Assembly (NCBI GenBank): GCA_001799485.1
Contig: MGTO01000025.1
Span: 1-37,779, forward strand
From: Desulfuromonadales bacterium GWC2_61_20
GTDB lineage: Bacteria; Desulfobacterota; Desulfuromonadia; Desulfuromonadales; UBA2197
Direction of reading: 5' to 3'
DNA length: 37,779 nt
Position numbers and translations under genes: made by a program. Below, in pieces: positions 19,379-27,477 of this stretch. Numbering within the stretch: position 1 is the first letter of the stretch; the number at the start of each line of letters is the position of its first letter. The notes beneath the pieces are model-generated. The model had not been told where the DNA came from and made no database searches. It saw only the letters and a program-made list of their open reading frames with translations.

Positions 19379-19518
19379 TGAACCCAAGCGCCCTCCTCTA
19401 TCTGGGCATCACCTTCGGCCTCTTTGTGATTTTTGCCCTCATCGTCCTGCGTACCTACAAGCATAAAAACAAGGAGCGGGGCGAGGCGCCGAAATTCTCC
19501 ATGCTGGACGACGAATAA
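19378..19518 (+). CDS. CcoQ-like small subunit (46 aa)
   Basis: Not in the ORF track; ATG overlaps the ccoO stop (TGATG). Translates to MNPSALLYLGITFGLFVIFALIVLRTYKHKNKERGEAPKFSMLDDE*; single TM, position between ccoO and ccoP. Confidence 0.8.
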   Translation: MNPSALLYLGITFGLFVIFALIVLRTYKHKNKERGEAPKFSMLDDE

Positions 19519-19540
19519 TCCCATCGAAAAGGATGATCCC

Positions 19541-20047
19541 ATGAGCAATTCCGACCAGCACCACGCCGACGGCATCGTCGAGAACCGCGAACGTCGGCCG
19601 CCAGTCTACTTCACGGTCCTCTTTTACGGCCTCATCGTCTGGGGGGTAATCTTCATCGCCTACTACCTTCTTTCAGGGTGGAGTTCGGAGTCCGAATTTA
19701 AAGAGAAAATGACGGCGCACCAGGGGCAAACGGCCGTTTTACCCGACAAGACGAGCGTTCCCGCCCCGGTCCCGACGGCGACCACCTCTGCCCCTTCGTC
19801 CACACCGGCCATGGCGGTGAAAGACGCCAAGGAACTTTTTGCCGAAAATTGTGCAGGGTGTCACGGCGAAGACGCCAAAGGTGGTTATGGTTCCGATCTC
19901 ACCAAAGACAAGTTCGTCTTTGGCAAGAACGCGGCGGCCGTGCGCGAAAGCATCGCGGCGGGGCGCAACCAAAAAATGCCCGCGTTTGCCGGCAAGCTCT
20001 CCGATGCCGAAATCGACACTCTCGTCAAGCTTATCCTCGAGCTCTGA
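19541..20047 (+). CDS. ccoP: cbb3 oxidase subunit III, short monohaem form
   Basis: N-terminal DGIVENRERRPPVYFTVLFYGLIVWGVIFIAYYL as in CcoP, one CxxCH (NCAGCHGED). Confidence 0.85.
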   Translation: MSNSDQHHADGIVENRERRPPVYFTVLFYGLIVWGVIFIAYYLLSGWSSESEFKEKMTAHQGQTAVLPDKTSVPAPVPTATTSAPSSTPAMAVKDAKELFAENCAGCHGEDAKGGYGSDLTKDKFVFGKNAAAVRESIAAGRNQKMPAFAGKLSDAEIDTLVKLILEL

Positions 20048-20060
20048 TCTCCCCTCCCAT

Positions 20061-20095
20061 GGTGAGAGGGGGGAGCCGGCCTCCCCTCTCTCACC
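20061..20095 (+). repeat. intercistronic stem-loop between ccoP and ccoG
   Basis: GGTGAGAGGGGGGAG-CCGGC-CTCCCCTCTCTCACC: 15-bp stem with a single G.U wobble. Confidence 0.65.
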
Positions 20096-20112
20096 GGTTT
20101 CTTCGGCCACAG

Positions 20113-21387
20113 ATGTCCATCTCTACCATTAACGCAACTACTCCTCACCTGCTGGGCCCATGGCGACGTCGCTGCCAATGGCTCATCACCCTGATTGTAC
20201 TCGCCCTGCCCTGGTTCACGGTCGGCGGCCAAAGCCCGCTGCGCCTCGATTTCGCCACGCTCAGCCTGCATCTTTTCGGACAAACCCTGCGTATCGAGGA
20301 ACTCTATCTTATTCTTTTCTTCTCTTTGACACTTGCCCTGGTTTTCTTGCTCGGAACTTTGGCCCTTGGCCGGGTCTGGTGTGGCTGGCTTTGCCCGCAA
20401 ACCACCCTGAACGATCTTGCTGAATGGCTGGGGCGGTGCTTGTCCGTGCAGATTGATGGCCGCCGCGTGACAGGCGCGGCCTGGCGGCAATTCCTCCGCC
20501 AATGTGCCTATCTGCTCCTGTCTTTGCTGGTGGCGATGAACCTGTTGTGGTATTTCATCGAACCGCAGCGTTTCCTCAAGGCATTGGCCAGCGGAACATT
20601 GGCGCCGGTGGCGTTTCTCGCCCTGGCAATCTGCACCCTCGTCATCTACTTCGACCTCGCCCTGATTCGACGCTTGATGTGCAAGGAGTTCTGTCCCTAC
20701 GGCCGCATCCAGACGGCCCTGGCCGATAACGCCACCTTGACTTTGCATCGTCCCGCGGCGGAAGCGCCCCGTTGCATCGAATGTGGAGCCTGTGTCCGTT
20801 GCTGCCCCATGGATATCGACATACGTCTCGGCTATCAGATCGAATGCATCAACTGCGGCCGCTGTCTCGATGCCTGTCGCCAGGTCATGGCCCAGCGCCG
20901 GGAGCCCGGACTGATCCGCTACACCTTCGGTACTGAAGATCTGGGTTGGAGAGCGCTGCTCAATCCCAAGATCCTTCTTTTGACCGCGGCGCTCCTGACC
21001 CTGATGACCATTTTCGTCGTCGCCGTGGTCCGGAGGCAGGAAGCGACGGTCAAGGTTGCCCTGTCCCATACGGCTCCGAGTCGTCTCTTGCCCGACGGAC
21101 GGCGGGTGACTTTCTTTTCTGTCTGGGTCAATAACCGCCTGGCTGTCGAAAAAGAATTCGAGCTGGCGGCCATTCATGTCGCGACCGGGTCAGCAATCAA
21201 CCTGCGGGGAGTCCCCTCTCCCATCCGTATTGCCGGCGGCAAGAATCTGCCCCTCGAAGTTGCCCTGGTGACAGCATCCGGCGCCACCGCCGACGCCATC
21301 GAGTTTGTTCTGACCACGGACGGTCGGAAACTGGCGACAGCCAACGCCGAAATCGCAAAGGAGCTGCCGCAAGCACATGGTCATTGA
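20113..21387 (+). CDS. ccoG: cytochrome c oxidase accessory protein CcoG (polyferredoxin)
   Basis: CGWLCPQTTLNDL, CKEFCPYGRIQ, CIECGACVRCCPMDIDIR, CINCGRCLDACR; start trimmed to MSISTINATTPHLLG. Confidence 0.93.
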   Translation: MSISTINATTPHLLGPWRRRCQWLITLIVLALPWFTVGGQSPLRLDFATLSLHLFGQTLRIEELYLILFFSLTLALVFLLGTLALGRVWCGWLCPQTTLNDLAEWLGRCLSVQIDGRRVTGAAWRQFLRQCAYLLLSLLVAMNLLWYFIEPQRFLKALASGTLAPVAFLALAICTLVIYFDLALIRRLMCKEFCPYGRIQTALADNATLTLHRPAAEAPRCIECGACVRCCPMDIDIRLGYQIECINCGRCLDACRQVMAQRREPGLIRYTFGTEDLGWRALLNPKILLLTAALLTLMTIFVVAVVRRQEATVKVALSHTAPSRLLPDGRRVTFFSVWVNNRLAVEKEFELAAIHVATGSAINLRGVPSPIRIAGGKNLPLEVALVTASGATADAIEFVLTTDGRKLATANAEIAKELPQAHGH

Positions 21388-21841
21388 CCTCTTCCGACAT
21401 CGATATCGGCTGCTGATTTTTCTTCTTCTGACCGCCTTCCTCTTCTTTTCCTTCTGGGCAGCCCGTCAAGCTTTCCTCCACAGGAGCAAGGTGACCGATG
21501 TCGATTACTACAGCAAAGGCCTCAACTACAGCATCACCCGCGACGAGGAAGAGGCGGCGGCCAGCCTGGGCTGGAATCTCCGGATCGAGCTGCATCAGCG
21601 TCACCTGGCGCTGCAACTCAGTGATCGCAGCAATCTTCCTGTCGATAACGCCGCTGGCACCTTGATCCGCCTCTCTCCCACGGCCGTAGGTGCGCAACCT
21701 GTCATATTGCAGGAAGGGCCAAGCGGCACCTATCAGCTCTCACTCCCCTCCGCATGGCACGGAGAAACCGTCCTTCACCTCGAATTTTTCCGGAACGGAG
21801 CCCGTTTCAGCCGCCGTCTCCTGTTGGACCTGCAGCCATGA
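21377..21841 (+). CDS. ccoH: FixH/CcoH-family protein
   Basis: Single N-terminal TM, DVDYYSKGLNYSITRDEE..., position between ccoG and ccoI. Confidence 0.8.
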   Translation: MVIDLFRHRYRLLIFLLLTAFLFFSFWAARQAFLHRSKVTDVDYYSKGLNYSITRDEEEAAASLGWNLRIELHQRHLALQLSDRSNLPVDNAAGTLIRLSPTAVGAQPVILQEGPSGTYQLSLPSAWHGETVLHLEFFRNGARFSRRLLLDLQP

Positions 21842-24231
21842 CCAACGCCTCCCCTCCTCGTTGTGACCATTGCGGATTACCGGCGGATAGTGCCGACTTC
21901 AGCATCAAGGGCCAGGACGGAGAGTTGTTGCGGTTTTGTTGCCAGGGTTGCCTCGGGGCCTTCTCCATCATCCGGGGGGCCGGCCTCGATGGCTATTACC
22001 GACGTCGCGATCATGTCGCCGGGGCCATCAAGGAGGCCTACGCCAGCCGTTTTGACGAGGGTTACCTGGCCCGTTTCGTCGACAGATCCGGGGCCGGACA
22101 CAACATCAATCTGCTGATCGAGGGTATTCGCTGTGCCAGTTGCATCTGGCTCATCGAACGGATCCTCATGGAAACACCGGGAGTCCGCTCCGCCCGGGTC
22201 AGTTTTGCCACCCACCGCGTTGCTATTAACTATGCTCCGGAGGTGACCACTCCGGGCGCCCTTTGCCGGGTCCTGGCGGCGATCGGCTACCTCCCGCGGC
22301 CACATAACGAAGACGAGGCGCAGCGCTCGGCCGAACGGGAGCGGCGCGCCCTCCTCTTTCGCTTCGGCACCGCCGCCTTTCTCTCCATGCAGCTCATGGG
22401 ATTTTCCCTCGCCCTTTATGCCGGCTATTTCCAGGGAATGGACAGTGCCACCCGGCAGCTTCTCGAAATTCTCTCGGCCTTCGTCACCACTCCGGTCATC
22501 TTCTATGCCGGTTGGCCATTTTTACGCGGAGCCTGGTTCAGCCTGCATAACCGGGTCGCGAATATGGACCTGCTTATCGCCATCGGCACCTTGTCGGCCT
22601 ATGGGTACAGTCTTTATGCCATGAGTTGGGGGGGCGAAGTCTATTTTGATACGGCGGCGATGATCATCACCCTCATTCTCGCCGGGCGGATTTTCGAAAG
22701 CGGTGCCCGCCGCTCGGCGGCGGCCGGCGTCGACCGTTTGCTGCAGCTGGTGCCGGCGCGGGCCTGGTTGCTGCAGGAAGAGACAACCGTCGCCGTGGAC
22801 AGCAACACCCTACGGCCCGGTGATGTAATCCTGGTCAAGCCGGGGGAGCGCTTCCCCGTCGACGGCGACCTGCGGTCAGGTGTCACCGATATCGACGAAG
22901 CCGCCGTCACCGGGGAAGCACTGCCGGTGACTCGCCATCCCGGGCAAAAAATCGTCTCGGGAACCCTCAATCTCACCGCCAGCGTGCAAGTCAACGTTAC
23001 TGCCGCCGCTGCCGACTCCTTCGTGGCCCAGGTGGCGGCCCTGGTCGAAGCCGCACAGACCCGCAAGGCTCCCATCCAGCGCCTGGTCGACCGCGTTGCG
23101 ACCTGGTTCATCCCTGTCGTCATCCTCATCGCCGCGGCCACTTACTTCTACTGGGCCGGGCAGCCGGAGGCGCTGCTCAACGCCATCACTGTTCTTGTCG
23201 TCGCCTGCCCTTGTGCCCTCGGTCTGGCAACCCCTACGGCAGTCATGGTCGCCACCGGAGTCGCCGCAGAGCAGGGGGTTCTGTTTCGTGGGGGCGATAC
23301 TCTCGAGGCCTGCGCTGGTCTCACCCTGATTGCCTTCGACAAGACCGGGACCCTGACCTGCGGTCAGCCCATAATCGGCAAAATCGTTGCTGCCCAGGGG
23401 GATGAAGTGGCTGTGTTGCGCCTCGCCGCCTCGATCGAGGCCGGGAGTTCGCATCCCTTTGCCGTGGCTATTTGCCGCGAAGCGGCGAACCGGGGGGTGG
23501 CGGTAACCGCCATCAGCGGCGCGCAGGCCGTTCCCGGACGCGGAGTCGAGCTGTATCGTCCGGCGGGGAAAATCCTGGCCGGCAGCCGCATCCATCTGCG
23601 GGAGAATGGCATTGACGTGCCTGATACCGGCGACGCACCGGAGAGCGAGGTTCATTTTGCCTGCGGCGGTCAATATCATGGTTATATGACCCTCTCCGAC
23701 AGGGCACGGCCGGAAGCGGCGACGATCGTCGCTCAGGTGCAAAAATCCGGCTGCACAACGTTACTTTTGACCGGCGACAAACCTGCGGCGGCGAAGCAGT
23801 TGGCGGCAGAGGTCGGGATCGTGGATTGGCACGCCGGGTTGACCCCCGCCGATAAGGCCGCCATCATCAACGGGAAACAGCAGCAGGGAGAAAAGGTCAT
23901 GATGGTTGGCGATGGCATCAACGATGCCGTTGCTCTTGGTGCCGCCGACGTTGGCTGCGCCCTGGTCGGAGGCACCGATATCGCTGTCGAGAGCGCCCAA
24001 CTGATCCTCGCCCGAGCGGATCTGCAGCAGCTCCTCTTCGCCCTTGGCCTGGCTAAACGCACCCTGGCCGTCATCCGCCAGAACCTCGGATGGGCTTTTT
24101 CCTATAATCTTGTTACAATCCCCTTGGCCGCCTGCGGCATGCTGGCTCCGGTCTATGGTGCTGCGGCCATGGCCGCCAGCTCCATTTTCGTCGTCGCCAA
24201 CTCCATGCGGCTGCAACACAGCCGGGGCTGA
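21838..24231 (+). CDS. ccoI: copper-translocating P1B-type ATPase (CcoI/FixI-type)
   Basis: CDHCGLP and CCQGCLGAF N-terminal Cys motifs, GIRCASCIW, CPCALGLATPTAVM, DKTGTLTCGQP, MVGDGINDAVAL. Confidence 0.94.
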   Translation: MTNASPPRCDHCGLPADSADFSIKGQDGELLRFCCQGCLGAFSIIRGAGLDGYYRRRDHVAGAIKEAYASRFDEGYLARFVDRSGAGHNINLLIEGIRCASCIWLIERILMETPGVRSARVSFATHRVAINYAPEVTTPGALCRVLAAIGYLPRPHNEDEAQRSAERERRALLFRFGTAAFLSMQLMGFSLALYAGYFQGMDSATRQLLEILSAFVTTPVIFYAGWPFLRGAWFSLHNRVANMDLLIAIGTLSAYGYSLYAMSWGGEVYFDTAAMIITLILAGRIFESGARRSAAAGVDRLLQLVPARAWLLQEETTVAVDSNTLRPGDVILVKPGERFPVDGDLRSGVTDIDEAAVTGEALPVTRHPGQKIVSGTLNLTASVQVNVTAAAADSFVAQVAALVEAAQTRKAPIQRLVDRVATWFIPVVILIAAATYFYWAGQPEALLNAITVLVVACPCALGLATPTAVMVATGVAAEQGVLFRGGDTLEACAGLTLIAFDKTGTLTCGQPIIGKIVAAQGDEVAVLRLAASIEAGSSHPFAVAICREAANRGVAVTAISGAQAVPGRGVELYRPAGKILAGSRIHLRENGIDVPDTGDAPESEVHFACGGQYHGYMTLSDRARPEAATIVAQVQKSGCTTLLLTGDKPAAAKQLAAEVGIVDWHAGLTPADKAAIINGKQQQGEKVMMVGDGINDAVALGAADVGCALVGGTDIAVESAQLILARADLQQLLFALGLAKRTLAVIRQNLGWAFSYNLVTIPLAACGMLAPVYGAAAMAASSIFVVANSMRLQHSRG

Positions 24232-24233
24232 CC

Positions 24234-24407
24234 ATGTCGAAATCCCTCTTACTGCTGATTTTTCTCTCCTTCTGTGTCGGCACCGGCGTCTGGCTTTTTT
24301 TTCTCTACGCCGTCAAGAAGGGAAATTTTGATGATGTGGAAGGCCCTAAATACCGCATGCTCGACGATGACACGGAGAATCCCAAGACCAAGGAGAAGCA
24401 TCCATGA
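24234..24407 (+). CDS. ccoS: cbb3 oxidase maturation protein CcoS
   Basis: Not in the ORF track. MSKSLLLLIFLSFCVGTGVWLFFLYAVKKGNFDDVEGPKYRMLDDDTENPKTKEKHP*; TM plus the G-x-FDD-x-x-GP-x-x-R-x-L-x-DD pattern. Confidence 0.88.
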   Translation: MSKSLLLLIFLSFCVGTGVWLFFLYAVKKGNFDDVEGPKYRMLDDDTENPKTKEKHP

Positions 24408-24838
24408 CCACCGCACGCCAAAATTCGTTCCGCTTGGCCTTTCCCGGCTTGTTCCTACTGCTGCTGATCGCTGCCGTCCCGGTGCGTCCTGCACAGGCGG
24501 CAGCAACCCTCCTCGAAACCATCGGCAACCTCGGGACCAAAGCTCATCTCGAATTGCGGCAGTCACCATTGACGGTCATGAAAGCGACCCCCTTCACCCT
24601 GAGGACAACTCCGGTGCTCCCCCCGGCGGCAGCCGTTCGCGACATCCTTTGTGACTTGACGATGCCGGCCATGCCGATGCCCCTCAACAGGCCGAGGGTC
24701 CAGCGTGAGGGGAATGATTTCACCGGAACCATGGTCTTCACCATGGCCGGAGCCTGGCAGGCAGAGTTTGTCGTCCCCCGCCCTGAGGGGAAGGAAGAGC
24801 GTTTTCTCTTTGCCATTGAACAAGTCCTCCTGAAATGA
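24404..24838 (+). CDS. YtkA/FixH-like periplasmic protein
   Basis: Signal peptide followed by a beta-rich domain with LCDLTMPAMPMPLNRPRVQREGNDFTGTMVFTMAGAWQAEFVV. Confidence 0.65.
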   Translation: MTTARQNSFRLAFPGLFLLLLIAAVPVRPAQAAATLLETIGNLGTKAHLELRQSPLTVMKATPFTLRTTPVLPPAAAVRDILCDLTMPAMPMPLNRPRVQREGNDFTGTMVFTMAGAWQAEFVVPRPEGKEERFLFAIEQVLLK

Positions 24839-25515
24839 TCGATCCGCTCTTGACCATGGCCCTGACCACGGGGTTACTCGGCTCCGGCCATTGTCTCGGC
24901 ATGTGCGGCAGTCTGGTAGCCGCCTTGGCCATAACCGACAGGGATGGTCGCGGCAGTCTTCTTTTTCAACTCCTCTACCATACTGGCAGAATCATCACCT
25001 ATACCCTCATCGGCCTTGCTGTCGGCTGGATTGGATCGGCCTTTGCCTTCACCGACAGCTTCAAGGACGTCACCCGCATGCTGCTGGTTTCATCTGACCT
25101 CTTTATCATTCTCATCGGGCTCGGCAGTGCAGGACTCTTTTCCTATCTCAACCTGCTGGATCTCGAGTTTCCCGAACCGGCCAATGCCCTCCTCGCCGGA
25201 GTTCGGCAACTGCTCGGGGGACGAAAGGCCCTGATCGCACTCCCTCTCGGCCTCCTCCTGGGCCTTCTTCCCTGCGGTTTCGTTTACGCCATGGCTATCA
25301 TCGCCGCGCAAACGGCAGCGCCCGTCAAAGGGGGACTGGTCATGCTTGCCTTCGGACTGGGCACACTCCCGGTTCTCCTGTTCTTCGGCGGCACCGTCAG
25401 TTGGCTGAGCGCCCGGATACGCAACTGGATGCTGCGCGGAGCGGGATTGACCGTCGCCTTGATGGGTTGCTACAACATGGTGCAGCATCTGAAGGAAATC
25501 GGTGTCATCCCCTAG
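24835..25515 (+). CDS. SafE/TauE-like membrane protein (UreH-type, often linked to cbb3 maturation)
   Basis: TGLLGSGHCLGMCGSLVAAL...YHTGRIITYTLIGLAVG...LPLGLLLGLLPCGFVYAMAIIAAQT. Confidence 0.85.
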   Translation: MIDPLLTMALTTGLLGSGHCLGMCGSLVAALAITDRDGRGSLLFQLLYHTGRIITYTLIGLAVGWIGSAFAFTDSFKDVTRMLLVSSDLFIILIGLGSAGLFSYLNLLDLEFPEPANALLAGVRQLLGGRKALIALPLGLLLGLLPCGFVYAMAIIAAQTAAPVKGGLVMLAFGLGTLPVLLFFGGTVSWLSARIRNWMLRGAGLTVALMGCYNMVQHLKEIGVIP

Positions 25516-25530
25516 CCGCAGTAAAACAAC

Positions 25531-25583
25531 GGCAGAAATAACAAAAGGCGGACCTTGGCGGCCCGCCTTTTGTTATTTCTGCC
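25531..25583. terminator. bidirectional terminator between convergent genes
   Basis: Perfect 21-bp stem GGCAGAAATAACAAAAGGCGG / CCGCCTTTTGTTATTTCTGCC with an 11-nt loop. Confidence 0.85.
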
Positions 25584-25595
25584 CGATCAAGATAT

Positions 25596-26519
25596 TCAGG
25601 GGGAATCCTTGAGGGGTATAAACTGTTTTTTATCGACTTCCCATCGATATCTCCCGGCATCCCAGATACCTTCAAGCTGTTTCCAGTCGAGATGGACACC
25701 ACCCATTTCCTCCACCACATACGAGGCATCAAGCATTTCCGCATCATCGACACTGTTGTCACCGTTGCGATCAGCCCACAGATAGGGGGCAACGGACAAC
25801 TGTGCCGTCCCCGACACCGAGGACGGAGCATTCTTGCCATCCGCCGAACTGGCCACGACCTCCCCTTGCATCTGGCTGATCGTACCGAGGGACTGACGCG
25901 AATCGACCCGCAGCAAGTAGGCAATGACCGTGCGGTTCTCACCTGGTTTGACCATCCAGCGCACCGTCCCCTCGTCATTATCGAGACTGGAGGCCGGCGG
26001 AAATGCTTCGATCAATTTCCAGCCACGGGGGAAGTGTTCGCGCAAGATGAAACCGCGCGGTTCTCCTCCAGTATCAATACGTATCCTGACCGGAACGATG
26101 TTTCCGGGTGCCGCATGCGGAGGCAGCAGTCGCTGCGCGGTTAAAGAGATATGAACGAGAGGCGCTTGAGTGCGACGAAAAACAAACCAGGCAATTACCG
26201 CAGAGAGGACGAGCAAAAAAATAAAGATTTGCCTGCGCCTCTGTCGATGAGGAAGGGTTTGTTGTGGTTCAGTCGCCGCTGCCGACTCGTTGTTCTCTAG
26301 GATCAGCATGCTGACGGGTACTTCCAGGGCCTCGGAAAGACGCAATGCGTTTTCACGCTTGACCGTCGGGTAACGGTTATTCTCCCAGCGTGAAATCGTG
26401 TCGGTCGTAACCCCTGCGACCTTGGCGACATAGAGTTGAGTCAGGCGCTTCTCTTCGCGTATGCGACGAACGGTGGCAGCATCGAGGCAAACAGTTGGTG
26501 GCAAATTCAACATAGTCAT
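25596..26519 (-). CDS. membrane-anchored XRE-family regulator with extracytoplasmic beta-domain and dockerin/EF-hand-like segment
   Basis: HTH (IREEKRLTQLYVAKVAGVTTDTISRWENNRYPTVKRENALRLSEAL), TM (RRRQIFIFLLVLSAVIAWFVF), C-terminal DRNGDNSVDDAEMLDA. Confidence 0.85.
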   Translation of the reverse strand: MTMLNLPPTVCLDAATVRRIREEKRLTQLYVAKVAGVTTDTISRWENNRYPTVKRENALRLSEALEVPVSMLILENNESAAATEPQQTLPHRQRRRQIFIFLLVLSAVIAWFVFRRTQAPLVHISLTAQRLLPPHAAPGNIVPVRIRIDTGGEPRGFILREHFPRGWKLIEAFPPASSLDNDEGTVRWMVKPGENRTVIAYLLRVDSRQSLGTISQMQGEVVASSADGKNAPSSVSGTAQLSVAPYLWADRNGDNSVDDAEMLDASYVVEEMGGVHLDWKQLEGIWDAGRYRWEVDKKQFIPLKDSP

Positions 26520-26752
26520 CCTTTAATCCGCGCAGTCTAGCAGAAGGGTTGATGCCACGCCAACAGGAAAATCACCCGCACGAACTACCCGACATGGAAT
26601 ACGCTAACCGACTGAAATCACGGTCGTTGGTATCGACATCGGGGCGAACGCAGCCCGATGTCTAATGAAAATTTAAAATAGCATCCTAGAATGTCGACGT
26701 CCGCAAAGTGCATGTAGTCTCTTGCCAACCCTTTTTCCGGAGGTTCAGCCCC

Positions 26753-27082
26753 ATGAAACGTCTTGTCGTTCTTCTCGCCGCCGTCGCGTTTCTCGCCATC
26801 GGCACCGTGGTCGTTGCCGCCAACAACGGTCCGGCCGAAATCAAGCTCGCCAACAAGATGGGCGAAATCACTTTCAACCACGCTGCCCATCAGGGCAAGG
26901 TGGCTGACTGCAAGACCTGCCATCACAAAGGCGTGGAAGCCGGCAAGTGCACCGGTTGTCACGGCGTCAAACCGGAGGCTCCTGCCGCCAAGGACGCCTT
27001 CCATAAACAGTGCAAGGGTTGCCATCAGGAAAAGGGCGGCCCGACCGGTTGTAAAGATTGTCACAAAGGCGCCAAATCCTGA
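26753..27082 (+). CDS. periplasmic c3/c7-type multihaem cytochrome, four CxxCH motifs
   Basis: Signal peptide; CKTCHH, CTGCH, CKGCH, CKDCH; ITFNHAAHQGKVADCKTCHHKG resembles PpcA-type cytochromes. Confidence 0.92.
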   Translation: MKRLVVLLAAVAFLAIGTVVVAANNGPAEIKLANKMGEITFNHAAHQGKVADCKTCHHKGVEAGKCTGCHGVKPEAPAAKDAFHKQCKGCHQEKGGPTGCKDCHKGAKS

Positions 27083-27096
27083 TTTCGGAGTCGCAA

Positions 27097-27143
27097 CGCG
27101 ACAAAAAAGCGGGGGCCATTACGGCCCCCGCTTTTTTGTCGCG
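27097..27143. terminator. strong terminator after the cytochrome gene
   Basis: Perfect 21-bp stem CGCGACAAAAAAGCGGGGGCC-ATTAC-GGCCCCCGCTTTTTTGTCGCG. Confidence 0.85.
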
Positions 27144-27280
27144 AGCAGCGTAATAGCACCGCCGACGTAAACAGCTGTTTCCCACCCGCAGATAACGGTG
27201 CGGAAGGGCCAGGCATATTTATAGCGATGCTGACACAACACTACGTAATTATTAAATAATTTAACATTAAAAAAAACTGG

Positions 27281-27309
27281 TTGACAGTAAAAAAAAAGGG
27301 GAGTATACG
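27281..27309 (+). promoter_or_regulatory. sigma70 promoter for the ATP-grasp/GNAT/KamA operon
   Basis: TTGACA-17 bp-TATACG in an AT-rich stretch; predicted leader about 160 nt. Confidence 0.6.
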
Positions 27310-27477
27310 GTTCTGGACGAACACTGTTCCAGTCCGGGAACGCCGTTTCATCACAACCGTGCAGACCCCTTTTCAAAGCCGCCAGATCCCCTGGCTCCCC
27401 CGGACCGAAAGGAACAGAACGTCTTCTCCCTCACCGGGAGGAATCAGCGATAGATTCGGCTTAAAGGGGTTTATCTC

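Noticed and set aside
19885-21177. 430 aa minus-strand ORF antisense to ccoG
   Set aside because: Shadow ORF; no domain signal and opposite strand encodes CcoG.
26680-26752. Possible GEMM-type (c-di-GMP/cGAMP) riboswitch before the cytochrome (CGCAAAG string)
   Set aside because: Only the short CGCAAAG string is present; the surrounding conserved helices and GNRA-like loop were not recognisable.
27119-27376. 85 aa minus-strand ORF in the spacer before the ATP-grasp operon
   Set aside because: Overlaps a strong terminator and the AT-rich promoter; no RBS or family resemblance.
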